Assembly: GCA_003443635.1 (NCBI GenBank)
Contig: CP031964.1
Location: 1,706,321 to 1,770,320 of the forward strand
Direction: 5' to 3'
Length of the DNA stretch: 64,000 bases
From: Flavobacteriaceae bacterium
GTDB lineage: Bacteria > Bacteroidota > Bacteroidia > Flavobacteriales > Flavobacteriaceae
Positions 43,965 through 53,531 of the stretch are shown piece after piece (position 1 is the stretch's first letter; every line of letters begins with the position of its first letter). A program made the translations under genes and the position numbers. A model generated the notes under the pieces. It was given only the letters and a program-made list of their open reading frames with translations. It ran no database searches and was not told where the DNA came from.

Positions 43965-44678
43965 TCATTGATAACGCTCCAAAACCTGCAACACTTCTTT
44001 TTTATAACTTCGACTTATAGGTAATGCTTTGTTGTTAATAGTAATATGCTCGTTAGTAAAAGATGAAATACGGTTAATAGCAATAATATAAGAACGGTGT
44101 ATACGTATGAGCTGTTGTTTAGGAAGTTTGGCTTCAATAACACTAATGGTTTCACGAGTGACAATAACTTGTTCTGTTAGATGTATCTTGATATAATCAC
44201 TATAACTTTCAATATAAATAATATTGTTAAAATCAATTTTAATCATTTTTCGATCAGAACGAACAAACATAAAATCGATTGCCTCCGATTCTACTAACGC
44301 TTTCGTTGGAGTAGGAGTATACACATTAAAATAAGTATTTACAGCTTTTAGTAAACGTTCAAACGAAATAGGTTTAAGTAAATAATCTACCGCTTGTAAT
44401 TCAAAACCATCTACAGCATAATCGCGGTAAGCTGTTGTAAAAATAATTTTGATTTCACTATTAATAGATTTTGCGAAAGAAATACCTGAAATATCAGGCA
44501 TATTAATATCTAAAAAAATGAGATCAATCGTTTGCGTGCTAATGTTATTAAAGGCTTCCATTGCACTCTTACACACTGCTACAACATTTATATGTTCAAT
44601 TTTAGATAAATGTGTAGTTATAACATCTCTTGCAACAGCTTCATCGTCTACAACAATACAAGAAATGGTTTTAGACAT
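43965..44678 (-). CDS. LytTR-family response regulator
   Basis: This 237-residue protein has a receiver domain with acidic pocket Asp11-Asp12 and phosphoacceptor Asp57 (LIFLDINMPD), and Lys in LLKPISFERLL. The C-terminal LytTR DNA-binding domain runs from about residue 130 (DFMFVRSDRKMIKIDFNNI to IRIHRSYIIAINRI). It partners with the sensor kinase gene that overlaps its start by 8 bases. Target genes are unknown; the neighbouring MotA/ExbB-like and ABM genes are possible. Confidence 0.92.
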   Translation of the reverse strand: MSKTISCIVVDDEAVARDVITTHLSKIEHINVVAVCKSAMEAFNNISTQTIDLIFLDINMPDISGISFAKSINSEIKIIFTTAYRDYAVDGFELQAVDYLLKPISFERLLKAVNTYFNVYTPTPTKALVESEAIDFMFVRSDRKMIKIDFNNIIYIESYSDYIKIHLTEQVIVTRETISVIEAKLPKQQLIRIHRSYIIAINRISSFTNEHITINNKALPISRSYKKEVLQVLERYQ

Positions 44679-45732
44679 TGGTATTAGAATTTAAAATTAA
44701 ATCTACTTCAAACATAGTATTTTTAGTGTAGATATTTAATTGATAGTTGTTTTTATAAAGGATTTCTAAACGTTTTTTTATATTATCTAACCCAATGCCT
44801 TGATGCTTACTTTTGGTAGACTCTGTTTTGTTTTTAATATTGAAATGAATATGGTTCGCATCACATGAAATACTAATATTGATTTGAAGTTCTCCATTTT
44901 CAATCCACCCATGTTTAAAACTATTTTCAACAAAAGGCAATAATACCATTGGTGTTATTTTATTGTGATGGGATTGATAATCCTCTAACAAGTTTACATT
45001 TAAGCGATCGTTAAAACGAAGTTCTTCTAATGAGATATAATCTTTTATATGATTAACCTCGTCTACTAGATTTACAAAAGGTTTATTGATTTGATAGAGT
45101 AGGTAATCTAATAAATTAGATAGTTTTAATATCATTTCTGGTGTTTCATCAGCTTTCTTTAAAGCAAAGCCATATATAGTATTTAAGGTGTTGAACAAGA
45201 AATGTGGATGAATTTGCATTTTAAGATAATTCAACTCATTCTCTTTTAATTTAAGCTGTGTTTCTAATATTTTAGTTTCTAATTGCTTGGCTTTTTCAGT
45301 ATGTTTTAAATTAATTTTTAAGAGTTTAAAGGCACTTACTACTATTACAACCAAATAAATACAAGTAACAATAAAAAGCCCATTTCTACTTATAGGAATC
45401 ATATCTTCAAACTTAAAATTTGATAAATATGTTAAGCTGAAAAAAATAGAAAACGAGATAGCAAATACAGAAACAATTAATGTATATAAGCTGTAAAGAC
45501 TAAATAAAAGATAACGCTTTGTAATTAGATACTCAGGAATTAACTTGTAAATAACCACATAGGTTGTTGCTATGGTAACTGGCATTAAAAACAATGAAAA
45601 ATAAAAAACATTGCTATAAATTTTATTATCAATTCCAAAAACATAGGTGTAAAATAAAAGAACACTAAACCAAAAAAATGCATGTAACAGTATTTGTTTT
45701 AATTTTTTGAATATGAATTGTCTTGAAAGCAT
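44671..45732 (-). CDS. LytS-type sensor histidine kinase
   Basis: This 353-residue protein has four membrane helices (about 14-32, 42-62, 74-100, 117-138), a short coiled coil (140-170) and a His_kinase domain of the LytS class with KMQIHPHFLFN (His177 in the PHF core). An ATP-binding C-terminal part (NSFKHGW, then GIGLDNIKKRLEILY) follows. No separate extracellular sensor domain is visible, so it probably senses through its membrane helices. It overlaps the regulator gene by 8 bases. Confidence 0.9.
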   Translation of the reverse strand: MLSRQFIFKKLKQILLHAFFWFSVLLFYTYVFGIDNKIYSNVFYFSLFLMPVTIATTYVVIYKLIPEYLITKRYLLFSLYSLYTLIVSVFAISFSIFFSLTYLSNFKFEDMIPISRNGLFIVTCIYLVVIVVSAFKLLKINLKHTEKAKQLETKILETQLKLKENELNYLKMQIHPHFLFNTLNTIYGFALKKADETPEMILKLSNLLDYLLYQINKPFVNLVDEVNHIKDYISLEELRFNDRLNVNLLEDYQSHHNKITPMVLLPFVENSFKHGWIENGELQINISISCDANHIHFNIKNKTESTKSKHQGIGLDNIKKRLEILYKNNYQLNIYTKNTMFEVDLILNSNTNV

Positions 45733-45924
45733 TTTAATAATATATCCTTACAATAATAGTTTATTTTTGATTGAGGCAGAAGTTTTGTAGACGAATAACA
45801 ATTTTAGCTCTGGTTTTGACATTGATGTTGTTTTTGAGGTTAAACCTGTTATTCATCGCATTTTAATTTTTTTAGAAAAACTCTAAACTATGTTTGCAAT
45901 AAGTTTAATTAAAAATCATCAATC

Positions 45925-46341
45925 ATGAACATATTATTACAGTTAATGTCAATATCAAAACTATTAGTATCCAATCCATTTGCAGATCGCTTTAGAGAAG
46001 GTGGTCCAATGATGTATTTTATTTTAATATGCTTGTTACTATCGTTATTTTTTATTGTAAAAGCATTTATAAAACGAAAAAATGATAGTATTCGATCAAA
46101 AAAAATGATAAGATTAGCAGCAGATACAGGTTTACTAGGGTTAGTAATAGGCTGTTTGGGATCTGTTACTGGTTTAATACAATTATTTGATGTGGTTGAA
46201 GCTGTTGGTAATGTAAGGCCAGATTTGTTTTCGGCAGGACTTAAAGTCTCTTTATTGACCATCACTTTTGGGCTAGCTTCGTTTGTACTTGTTAGAATAG
46301 CTATTCTCATTTTAAAATGGATGGAAGAATTGCGACAATGA
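45925..46341 (+). CDS. MotA/TolQ/ExbB-family proton channel-like protein
   Basis: This 138-residue protein has three helices (about 28-48, 65-90 and 105-130), and the segment GLLGLVIGCLGSVTGLIQLFDVVEA resembles the pore helix of ExbB/TolQ. It is shorter than typical ExbB (about 230), with fewer cytoplasmic residues. A -7-like TATGTTTG lies at 45889-45896. No ExbD/TolR partner follows, so it is not a complete energy-transducing module. The function is unknown. Confidence 0.7.
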   Translation: MNILLQLMSISKLLVSNPFADRFREGGPMMYFILICLLLSLFFIVKAFIKRKNDSIRSKKMIRLAADTGLLGLVIGCLGSVTGLIQLFDVVEAVGNVRPDLFSAGLKVSLLTITFGLASFVLVRIAILILKWMEELRQ

Positions 46342-46430
46342 ATGGTTTTGATCGAAAAGAATTCCTTGACACTTGCCTTAGCTTTTAGTCAAAACCTGTA
46401 TTGAGTTTGCTATAATCTGTTATTCTGAAT

Positions 46431-46474
46431 AAACACAAAGCATTTACTCCTAAAGTAGATGCTTTTTTGTGTTT
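46431..46474 (+). terminator. terminator, long hairpin
   Basis: AAACACAAAGCAT pairs with ATGCTTTTTTGTGTTT around a short loop with a TACT/AGTA base. It ends the ExbB-like gene. It shares its central core with the lpd terminator. Confidence 0.75.
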
Positions 46475-46630
46475 GATTTGACGATTCATATTAAAATTTA
46501 TTTGATATATAAATTTTCTTATAAAATTTAACTCATTCAAAAAGTATTTTCACTAAGTTAGTAGTTTAGTTAACTCAATAGCATTTTATATCTGCAGATA
46601 AGCGTATTAAGTTTGATAAAACTTTATATT

Positions 46631-47128
46631 ATGAAAACACAAAAATTACCACAAAACTATTTAGATTTAAAAAAGGCAAGATGTGTTAAATCTACTCATT
46701 TTAACTCATTAATTGTAATGAGCTTTGTATTTATGATGACTTTATCGAACTCTATTCTCGCTCAAAGTATATCTGATGAATCAATAATCGTTACAGGTTT
46801 AGAAAACCCTATAATAGAAACCGTTAAAGAATATGTTCAAATTAAAGGTATTGTAAGTGATAAAGAAGGACCGTTACCTGGAGTTACCATCTTATTAAAG
46901 GGAACAACTATTGGTACGTCATCTAATAGTAAAGGAGAGTTTACCTTTCCTAGAAATCTTAATTCGGGAGATATTTTGATGTTTAGTTATATTGGATATA
47001 AGACTAAAGAAGTGACAATTAAAGAGAATACATCATTTATAAAAATGACTATGGAAGAGGAAGATATAAATATCTTCGAATCGTTACAAACAAACAAGCC
47101 TTATAAAACAAAGCGTAAATCACTATAA
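46631..47128 (+). CDS. secreted carboxypeptidase-regulatory-like domain protein
   Basis: This 165-residue protein has a signal-like hydrophobic segment (about 30-48, ending SILAQ) followed by a CarboxypepD_reg-like beta-sandwich (QIKGIVSDKEGPLPGVTILL, then GTTIGTSSNSKGEFTF). The domain is common as the N-terminus of TonB-dependent receptors in Bacteroidota, but here no plug or barrel follows. The ATG at 46631 is preferred over TTG at 46613. A transglutaminase-like gene follows after 8 bases. Confidence 0.75.
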   Translation: MKTQKLPQNYLDLKKARCVKSTHFNSLIVMSFVFMMTLSNSILAQSISDESIIVTGLENPIIETVKEYVQIKGIVSDKEGPLPGVTILLKGTTIGTSSNSKGEFTFPRNLNSGDILMFSYIGYKTKEVTIKENTSFIKMTMEEEDINIFESLQTNKPYKTKRKSL

Positions 47129-47136
47129 TATTCTTA

Positions 47137-48153
47137 ATGAAATTAATAATATTTATTGGATTCTTTGTTTTTGTCATTCAATTACAAGCTCAGATATCTG
47201 ATTTTAATCATATTGATTTTCATAAAGCAGATACTAAAGCACTGACATTTAGAAAAGAAAACCTTAAAGATTTACCGAAATTAGCATATAAACTAACATC
47301 AGATTTAGATACTGATGTAGAAAAGTTTAGAGCTATTTATATGTGGGTAACTGCTAATATTGCTAATGACTATAATTTCTTTTTAAAACATAAAGCTAAA
47401 ACACTACGTTATAAAGAAGATAGCCTTAAGCTCGAATATTGGAATGAAAAGTTTAGAAAAAAACTGTTTAAAAAGCTCCTGAAACAACAAAAAACCATTT
47501 GTACAGGATATGCTTATATGGTAAGGGAGCTTTCTAAACTAGCTAATTTAAACTGTCAGATTGTAAATGGTTTTGGGAGAGTAAGTGCTACAGATATCGA
47601 GAGGTTTGATACTCCAAATCATTCTTGGAATGCTGTTAAATTAGAAGGAAAGTGGTATCTCAGTGATCCAACTTGGGCTAGTGGGCTTATAAATGCAGAT
47701 AATGGTAAATTCAAGTTTGAGTATAATGATGGTTACTTTTTAACACACCCTAAACTTTTTGTTAAAAATCATTATCCTATTGATAAAAAATGGATGCTTT
47801 TAAATGAAAATAAAGCTCCTTTATTTGAAGAGTTTTTAGAAAACCCAGTTATTTATGGTGCTGCCTATAAAAAAATATTATATCATAATACACCTCAGAA
47901 ATTATATAATGAGATTCTTAAAAAAGAGAAGGTTATATTTGAATATCAATTAATAGCACCAGTAAATATAAGTGAAGTGGGTTTAATAATTGATAATGGT
48001 TTTGAGGGCAAAACTGTAAAACCTAAGATAACTCTTAGTGATAATAATATTCTAACTTTAGAGTATCAATTTGATAAAAAAGGACTTTATGATGTTCATT
48101 TTTTTATTGGAGACGATTTAATTTCTACTTATACGTTTAAAGTAAGGAGTTAG
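47137..48153 (+). CDS. secreted transglutaminase-like protein
   Basis: This 338-residue protein has a signal peptide (1-19, ending LQAQ). The transglutaminase-like core shows Cys122 (KTICTGYAYMV), His162 (NHSWNAV) and Asp177 (LSDPTWA), the cysteine-protease triad in order. It could be a peptidase or a protein-crosslinking enzyme of the cell envelope. The C-terminal 100 residues form a beta-sandwich (VNISEVGLIIDNGFEG). It is in an operon with the preceding carboxypeptidase-regulatory-like protein. Confidence 0.82.
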   Translation: MKLIIFIGFFVFVIQLQAQISDFNHIDFHKADTKALTFRKENLKDLPKLAYKLTSDLDTDVEKFRAIYMWVTANIANDYNFFLKHKAKTLRYKEDSLKLEYWNEKFRKKLFKKLLKQQKTICTGYAYMVRELSKLANLNCQIVNGFGRVSATDIERFDTPNHSWNAVKLEGKWYLSDPTWASGLINADNGKFKFEYNDGYFLTHPKLFVKNHYPIDKKWMLLNENKAPLFEEFLENPVIYGAAYKKILYHNTPQKLYNEILKKEKVIFEYQLIAPVNISEVGLIIDNGFEGKTVKPKITLSDNNILTLEYQFDKKGLYDVHFFIGDDLISTYTFKVRS

Positions 48154-48202
48154 ATAAGGTTTTTATTAAATAAATTAGTTATTTAATTATAAATTTGATG
48201 CA

Positions 48203-48319
48203 ATGAAAAAATGGATTAATCGTAAAAAGATTATCATTTTTATAATAGTTATTTTACTGTTGTTATTATGGGTAGAACTTGGCGTTGGGATTTTTGGATC
48301 TCCTATTGCTGGTGATTAA
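48203..48319 (+). CDS. 38-residue single-pass membrane peptide
   Basis: The short frame encodes a basic N-terminus (MKKWINRKK), one hydrophobic helix (IIIFIIVILLLLLW) and a tail with VGIFGSPIAGD. As I recall, flavobacterial genomes often carry very small proteins with this helix and a GIFG(T/S)P tail, usually not annotated. It starts 49 bases after the transglutaminase gene and ends 2 bases before the opposing TPR gene's stop. The function is unknown. Confidence 0.65.
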   Translation: MKKWINRKKIIIFIIVILLLLLWVELGVGIFGSPIAGD

Positions 48320-48321
48320 AA

Positions 48322-50049
48322 TTATTTAACCTTAGACCCATACAATTCAATATCTGCAGTTGTCCAATTTTCTTTAATTAGGCGTTCCATTTTAGTTATA
48401 TTTTCAATGTCATCTAATTTTTCGTAGGCGAGTTTTAATCCATGGTATGCCCAACCATTTTTAGGAAGTCGTTTTAAATCTTCGTTATAAGTATCAATTG
48501 CATCATGATAGTTACCAGCTTTAATTTGTATATCTCCTAAATGATGTCTGATAGAAAAAAACCAATCAGGAGGTTCATTATAATTTAAGCTATCTTCTAT
48601 AATAACAGCTTCTTTTAATAGAACACTACTTTTTTCAAAATCACCAGCTATTGCTAATAATTCGGCTTCTAAAACACGACTAGCAATTTGTATTAATGTT
48701 CCTACCGAATTAATATCCCAAATAGTAATTTCATTTAAACTTTCATCTTTAGCATAGCTTTTTAATGCAGATAACTCCATTTTGGCTTTCTCCAAATTAT
48801 TGATATTGGCATAAGCCATGCCTTTAGCGTAATGTTGTATTGCTAAAGGATATTTAAGAGAACTAGATTCTTCTCGTTCTAAAATAAGATTCCATTTACC
48901 AAATTTTACCATAGAGTAATAGGGTATTACATAGTAATGCTGTAAAGTTCCCCAACCAGGTTCAGCCATAATATCTGGGTGAACATGTTCAGAAACTTTA
49001 TTAGCTCCTATCATTGCCCAATGACTATTGCCTTCTAAAGCAGCAGTAGCTGCCATAAAATGATAATTATGAGGATAGTAGGCTAAAGGGTATGCACCTT
49101 GTGCATGGCATATCGTGACATAAGTACTATCTGCTTTTACGGCATTAATATTTGCAATAGTGCCTTTATGGTAATCTCCAGTTCTGATATAAACATGAGA
49201 TGGCATATGTACCAAATGCCCAGCGCCAGGTACTGCACCATCATCAAATATTTTTGCAGAATGATATGCACGTTCTGGTGTATCTGAAGCTTCTACTGCA
49301 TGAATATAAAAATGATTAGCACCAGGATGTTTGGGTGATTTTTCTATAATAGTTTCTAAAACAGAAACAATTGGTTTGGTCCATGCTTTTTCAGTGCCAT
49401 CTTTTTCATTGAGGTCCCATGGGTGTAAATTCATAACAGATTCTGCATACATCGTAGCTATATCTAAATCATCTGGAAATTTATCTAATAAATCTTTTAA
49501 AGCTTCAGAATATGCAATATCTAAATACGAACGATCTTCAGGAGGTGATATCGCATAACGCTTAGCCATTGCTTGTATTAAACCTTGTTCTTTTTCTGTA
49601 GCATTTTTAGAAAGTTTTACAGCTTGTTGAATGGCATTATAGGCACGTTCATAATGATCATCTTCCATTCCTGCGTTATAATTAGGACCTAGTACATAAG
49701 CATAACCCCAAAATGCCATAGCACAATTGGGGTCGAGTTTTGTGGCATAAAAAAAAGAACGTGCAGCTTCTGCATGATTAAAACCATAAGCAAGAACTAA
49801 ACCTTGGTTAAAATAGCGTTGTGCTAACTTATTTTTTGTGGAAATAGGATATTTTAAAACGTCTAATCCATCAAAAAGAGGAGCAATGTTGTCTTTTTTA
49901 TACCAATCTACATCTGTTATACGTGGTGTACAACTGTATTTTGATTGAGGAGGGGATTTGGTAATAATATAATTTTCTGTAGTATTATTTTTTTTGCAGG
50001 AAGTTGTTAATAATAATAGGGCATAAAAAAGTAATGATAACTGTTTCAT
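48322..50049 (-). CDS. TPR lipoprotein
   Basis: This 575-residue protein has a lipoprotein signal (LLLTTSC, lipobox Cys18). Tetratricopeptide-like helices are at about 75-125 (FNQGLVLAYGFNHAEAARSF), and more repeats lie in the C-terminal third (about 440-560). Family members with this architecture are annotated only as TPR proteins and are widespread in Bacteroidota. It is probably an outer-membrane-associated scaffold. It is a single gene. Confidence 0.75.
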   Translation of the reverse strand: MKQLSLLFYALLLLTTSCKKNNTTENYIITKSPPQSKYSCTPRITDVDWYKKDNIAPLFDGLDVLKYPISTKNKLAQRYFNQGLVLAYGFNHAEAARSFFYATKLDPNCAMAFWGYAYVLGPNYNAGMEDDHYERAYNAIQQAVKLSKNATEKEQGLIQAMAKRYAISPPEDRSYLDIAYSEALKDLLDKFPDDLDIATMYAESVMNLHPWDLNEKDGTEKAWTKPIVSVLETIIEKSPKHPGANHFYIHAVEASDTPERAYHSAKIFDDGAVPGAGHLVHMPSHVYIRTGDYHKGTIANINAVKADSTYVTICHAQGAYPLAYYPHNYHFMAATAALEGNSHWAMIGANKVSEHVHPDIMAEPGWGTLQHYYVIPYYSMVKFGKWNLILEREESSSLKYPLAIQHYAKGMAYANINNLEKAKMELSALKSYAKDESLNEITIWDINSVGTLIQIASRVLEAELLAIAGDFEKSSVLLKEAVIIEDSLNYNEPPDWFFSIRHHLGDIQIKAGNYHDAIDTYNEDLKRLPKNGWAYHGLKLAYEKLDDIENITKMERLIKENWTTADIELYGSKVK

Positions 50050-50175
50050 GATCTTAATTAATTGATTTATAGTTTTTTAATAAAATAAAGATACGAAAAA
50101 TGTAATTGTCATTTCTCTACATCACTATGTTTTAAAATGATAGTAGTATATTTATTACATTAAAAACAGATTGTT

Positions 50176-50682
50176 ATGAGAAACCTATTTACTTTGTTAC
50201 TATTATGCTCAAATTTAATTATGGTAGCTCAATCAGATATTAAAACCATACAAAATGAAATTGATCAAACAGTTTGGAAACCTTTTCAAAAAGCATTTGA
50301 AACTTTAGATGCTAAAGCCTTAAATGCGATTTATGCAGAGAAAACACTTAGAGTAACACCTCAAGGAATTGATACTAAAGAGGCATACAAATCATTAAAT
50401 GTTGAACGCTTTAAAGCATCAAAAGATGGTAATGTTTCTATTAAATTAGATTTTTGGTTTGATAGCCGCTTTACTAATGGAGATACTTCTTACGAAGTTG
50501 GATTTTACAGAATCGCAGCTACGATAAATGGACAAACTAATAACAGTTATGGACAATTTCATATTGTAATAAAAAAAATAAATGATATTTGGAAAATCAC
50601 TCAAGATTGGGATACGACTACAATTAATGGTCATATAATTGATAATACTGATTTTGAAAAACAGTTACCTTTAAAATTTTGA
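50176..50682 (+). CDS. secreted SnoaL/DUF4440-like (NTF2 fold) protein
   Basis: This 168-residue protein has a signal peptide (1-19, ending MVAQS). The body reads as the NTF2-like cone: opening helices IDQTVWKPFQKAFETLDAKAL, then strands with YAEKTLRVTP and a closing GQFHIVIKKINDIWKITQDWD. Such small proteins bind ligands or act as isomerases; no catalytic residues can be assigned. It is a single gene. Confidence 0.7.
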   Translation: MRNLFTLLLLCSNLIMVAQSDIKTIQNEIDQTVWKPFQKAFETLDAKALNAIYAEKTLRVTPQGIDTKEAYKSLNVERFKASKDGNVSIKLDFWFDSRFTNGDTSYEVGFYRIAATINGQTNNSYGQFHIVIKKINDIWKITQDWDTTTINGHIIDNTDFEKQLPLKF

Positions 50683-50704
50683 CTAAAAGATTATTGACAT
50701 TTAG

Positions 50705-52060
50705 TTATTTTCTCTTATTACGTCTGTTATAGTTTTTATCTCCTCTAGTTTTAGGTTTTTTATATTTTTGAGCAATCTTAAATTTATATGAGCCTCCAAG
50801 GTTTTCTTTTTGATTCTTTTCTGATTTCTCATGAAATGCAGGGCCAGGAGCATTTTCGTCTGTTTTTCTTTTATGAGGATTATTAGGTTCTTTTAGCTGA
50901 GGGCGCTCTTCTTCAATAAGCTCATTAGAAACTTCTACAGTTTCAGGAAAATCTAATACAGGAATATGTATATGCATCAATGCTTCTATATTTTCAATAT
51001 ATTCTTTTTCTTTTTCAGTAGAAAAAACAAGAGAAACCCCTTGTTTTTCAGCACGTCCAGTTCTACCAATCCTATGAATGTAATTTTCAGGATAATCAGG
51101 AGTATCAAAATTAATAACATGAGAAATATTATCGATATCTAAACCGCGAGCCATTACATCTGTAGCAATTAAAATCCTGTTTTCACCTTCTTCAAATTGT
51201 TTGATACTGCGAAGCCTATAATTTTGTGTTTTGTTAGAATGAATTACGCAACACTCATCATGAAATAATTCTTCTAGCTGATCAAACAAGCGATCTGCCA
51301 TTCGCTTATATGCTACAAAAATTAATACCTTAGAGTATACCTCTTCATTTTTTAATAAATGATTTAGTAAATTAACTTTGGTATAAAAATTAGGAGCATT
51401 AAAACGTTGTTGAGAAATATTCTCTAAAGGCGTACCAGAAACCGCTACAGAAACTCGTTTTGGGCTAATAAAGAATTCATCAATAATTGCATCAACATCT
51501 TTAGTCATAGTAGCAGAAAACATAATATTCTGCCTGCGCTGCGGTAAAATATCGAAAATATTAACTAGTTGATGTCTAAATCCTAAATCGAGCATTACAT
51601 CAACTTCGTCAATAATTAATTTCTGAATAGATTTTAATTGCAATACACGACTTACTGCTAAATCATATAAACGCCCAGGGGTAGCTACTAAAATATCAAT
51701 TCCCTCTGCAATTTGACGTTTTTGAGTATTAATATTAGTGCCTCCATATACTCCAAGGATACGCACATTAATATATTTAGATAATTTTTCGATTTCGTCA
51801 ACCACTTGCACTACAAGCTCTCTTGTAGGAACCAGCACTAAAACTCTAGGATTATCTTGAGTAGAATATGCTAAGTTCCTAAGAATAGGAAGTGTATAAG
51901 CAAATGTTTTTCCTGTTCCAGTTTGCGCAATACCTACAACATCTTTTCCAGAACCAATAATACTAAAGGATTTTTCTTGAATTGGTGTAGGGTATATAAA
52001 CCCTAAATCATCAATAGCATTGTATAAAGGCGTGGTTAATTTTAAGTCTTGGAAAGTCAC
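50705..52060 (-). CDS. DEAD-box RNA helicase
   Basis: This 451-residue helicase has a Q motif (GFIYPTPIQ), Walker A AQTGTGKT with Lys51, DEVD as motif II, SATM as motif III, ARGLDID and HRIGRTGRAEKQG as motifs V and VI. A basic, Lys/Arg- and Gly-containing tail (from about 375) is typical of RhlE-like and DbpA-like enzymes. It unwinds RNA in ribosome assembly or degradation, perhaps in cold adaptation; the exact substrate is not deducible. Confidence 0.92.
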   Translation of the reverse strand: MTFQDLKLTTPLYNAIDDLGFIYPTPIQEKSFSIIGSGKDVVGIAQTGTGKTFAYTLPILRNLAYSTQDNPRVLVLVPTRELVVQVVDEIEKLSKYINVRILGVYGGTNINTQKRQIAEGIDILVATPGRLYDLAVSRVLQLKSIQKLIIDEVDVMLDLGFRHQLVNIFDILPQRRQNIMFSATMTKDVDAIIDEFFISPKRVSVAVSGTPLENISQQRFNAPNFYTKVNLLNHLLKNEEVYSKVLIFVAYKRMADRLFDQLEELFHDECCVIHSNKTQNYRLRSIKQFEEGENRILIATDVMARGLDIDNISHVINFDTPDYPENYIHRIGRTGRAEKQGVSLVFSTEKEKEYIENIEALMHIHIPVLDFPETVEVSNELIEEERPQLKEPNNPHKRKTDENAPGPAFHEKSEKNQKENLGGSYKFKIAQKYKKPKTRGDKNYNRRNKRK

Positions 52061-52160
52061 ATCAAAAATTTAAGCAACAAAGGTAATGTATTCTTTAATA
52101 ATGTGTGGTTTATTATTCTTATCTGATTAACTTTACACGCTTAAAGAATCTTAAATTCTA

Positions 52161-53501
52161 TTGCGAACAAAACAAATAATATCGTTTGAAAATATTGAAG
52201 AGTTCAGTCAAAACTTATTGGCTTGGGCGCAGCAGTATAAAACTGTGGTTTGGTTAGACTCTAATAACTATAGTAAGAGTAAATCAAATTACGATATAAT
52301 TTTAGCAGTTGGAGCACAGACGTTTTTAAAATCGGAAGTTACCAATGCTTTTGATAAACTAAAAAAATATCAAACAGAAGTAGAAGATTGGATCTTTGGC
52401 TATTTAACTTACGATTTGAAAAATGATGTTGAGAATTTAGAATCTAATAACTTTGATGGATTAAATTTTCCTGAGCTATACTTTTTTCAACCTCAAAAAC
52501 TCTTTTTAATAAAAGGAAATCAAGTAGAAGTTCAATATTTAAAAACTATTGAAGATGATATTGAAAGTGACTTAAATATTATAAAAAACAAATGTCATTT
52601 CGAGCAATATCAAAAAACTGCAACGAACGATATTAAAATAAAACTACGTATTCATAAAGATGAATATTTCGATAAGGTAAACAAAGTGTTAGCACATATA
52701 CATCGAGGTGATATTTATGAAGCTAATTTTTGCCAGGAATTTTATGCTGAAAACACGGAGATTAGCCCTTTAAATATCTATAATAAATTAGATGAAATAT
52801 CACAAGCTCCTTTTGCTACTTTTTTAAGACTAGATGATAAATATTTATTGTCTGCTTCACCTGAACGTTATATTAAGAAAGAGGGTTTAAAAGTTACATC
52901 ACAACCTATAAAAGGTACAGCAAAACGTTCTAATAATTTTGAAGAAGATTATAAACTAAAGGAAGATTTAAAAAAAGATACTAAAGAACGTAGCGAAAAT
53001 ATAATGATTGTAGATTTAGTAAGAAACGATTTGTCACAAACTGCAATTAAAGGAAGTGTTACTGTTGAGGAATTATGCAAGGTATATTCTTTTAAGCAAG
53101 TACATCAAATGATTTCTACGGTGACTTCAAAAGTGAATGAGAAAATACATCCAGTAGACATTATTAAAACAACTTTTCCTATGGGAAGTATGACAGGTGC
53201 TCCAAAAATTTCAGCAATGCGTATTATTGAAGCATTAGAAGAAACTAAACGTGGGTTGTATTCTGGAGCAGTAGGTTATTTTATGCCTAACAATGATTTT
53301 GATTTTAATGTTATTATTCGCAGCATTTTATATAATGAATCAAAAAAGTATGTGTCTTATTCTGTTGGTGGAGCAATTACTGCAAAAAGTGACCCTTTAA
53401 AAGAATATGAAGAATGTTTAGTAAAAGCAAAGGCGATGCGAGAAGTTTTGGAAGATCAAACTTTTAAATATCAAAAATCAATCCTCAAAATTGTAAATTA
53501 G
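52161..53501 (+). CDS. pabB: aminodeoxychorismate synthase component I
   Basis: This 446-residue chorismate-utilising enzyme converts chorismate to aminodeoxychorismate for folate. The C-terminal block carries PIKGTAKRS, EERSENIMIVDLVRNDL-type residues (KERSENIMIVDLVRN), FPMGSMTGAPKISAM, and FDFNVIIRSI. The related anthranilate synthase TrpE is an alternative, but solitary genes of this size in Flavobacteriaceae are usually PabB. TTG at 52161 is the only start; an in-frame TAA lies 9 bases before. tilS follows closely. Confidence 0.85.
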   Translation: MRTKQIISFENIEEFSQNLLAWAQQYKTVVWLDSNNYSKSKSNYDIILAVGAQTFLKSEVTNAFDKLKKYQTEVEDWIFGYLTYDLKNDVENLESNNFDGLNFPELYFFQPQKLFLIKGNQVEVQYLKTIEDDIESDLNIIKNKCHFEQYQKTATNDIKIKLRIHKDEYFDKVNKVLAHIHRGDIYEANFCQEFYAENTEISPLNIYNKLDEISQAPFATFLRLDDKYLLSASPERYIKKEGLKVTSQPIKGTAKRSNNFEEDYKLKEDLKKDTKERSENIMIVDLVRNDLSQTAIKGSVTVEELCKVYSFKQVHQMISTVTSKVNEKIHPVDIIKTTFPMGSMTGAPKISAMRIIEALEETKRGLYSGAVGYFMPNNDFDFNVIIRSILYNESKKYVSYSVGGAITAKSDPLKEYEECLVKAKAMREVLEDQTFKYQKSILKIVN

Positions 53502-53531
53502 TAATTTAAAAAACAAAAGTGACTCATAATT

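Noticed and set aside
44671..45732. Kinase-regulator pair as a cell-wall autolysin LytSR system
   Set aside because: Only the domain types agree; no LrgAB or other autolysin-control genes lie nearby, so a named function is not justified.
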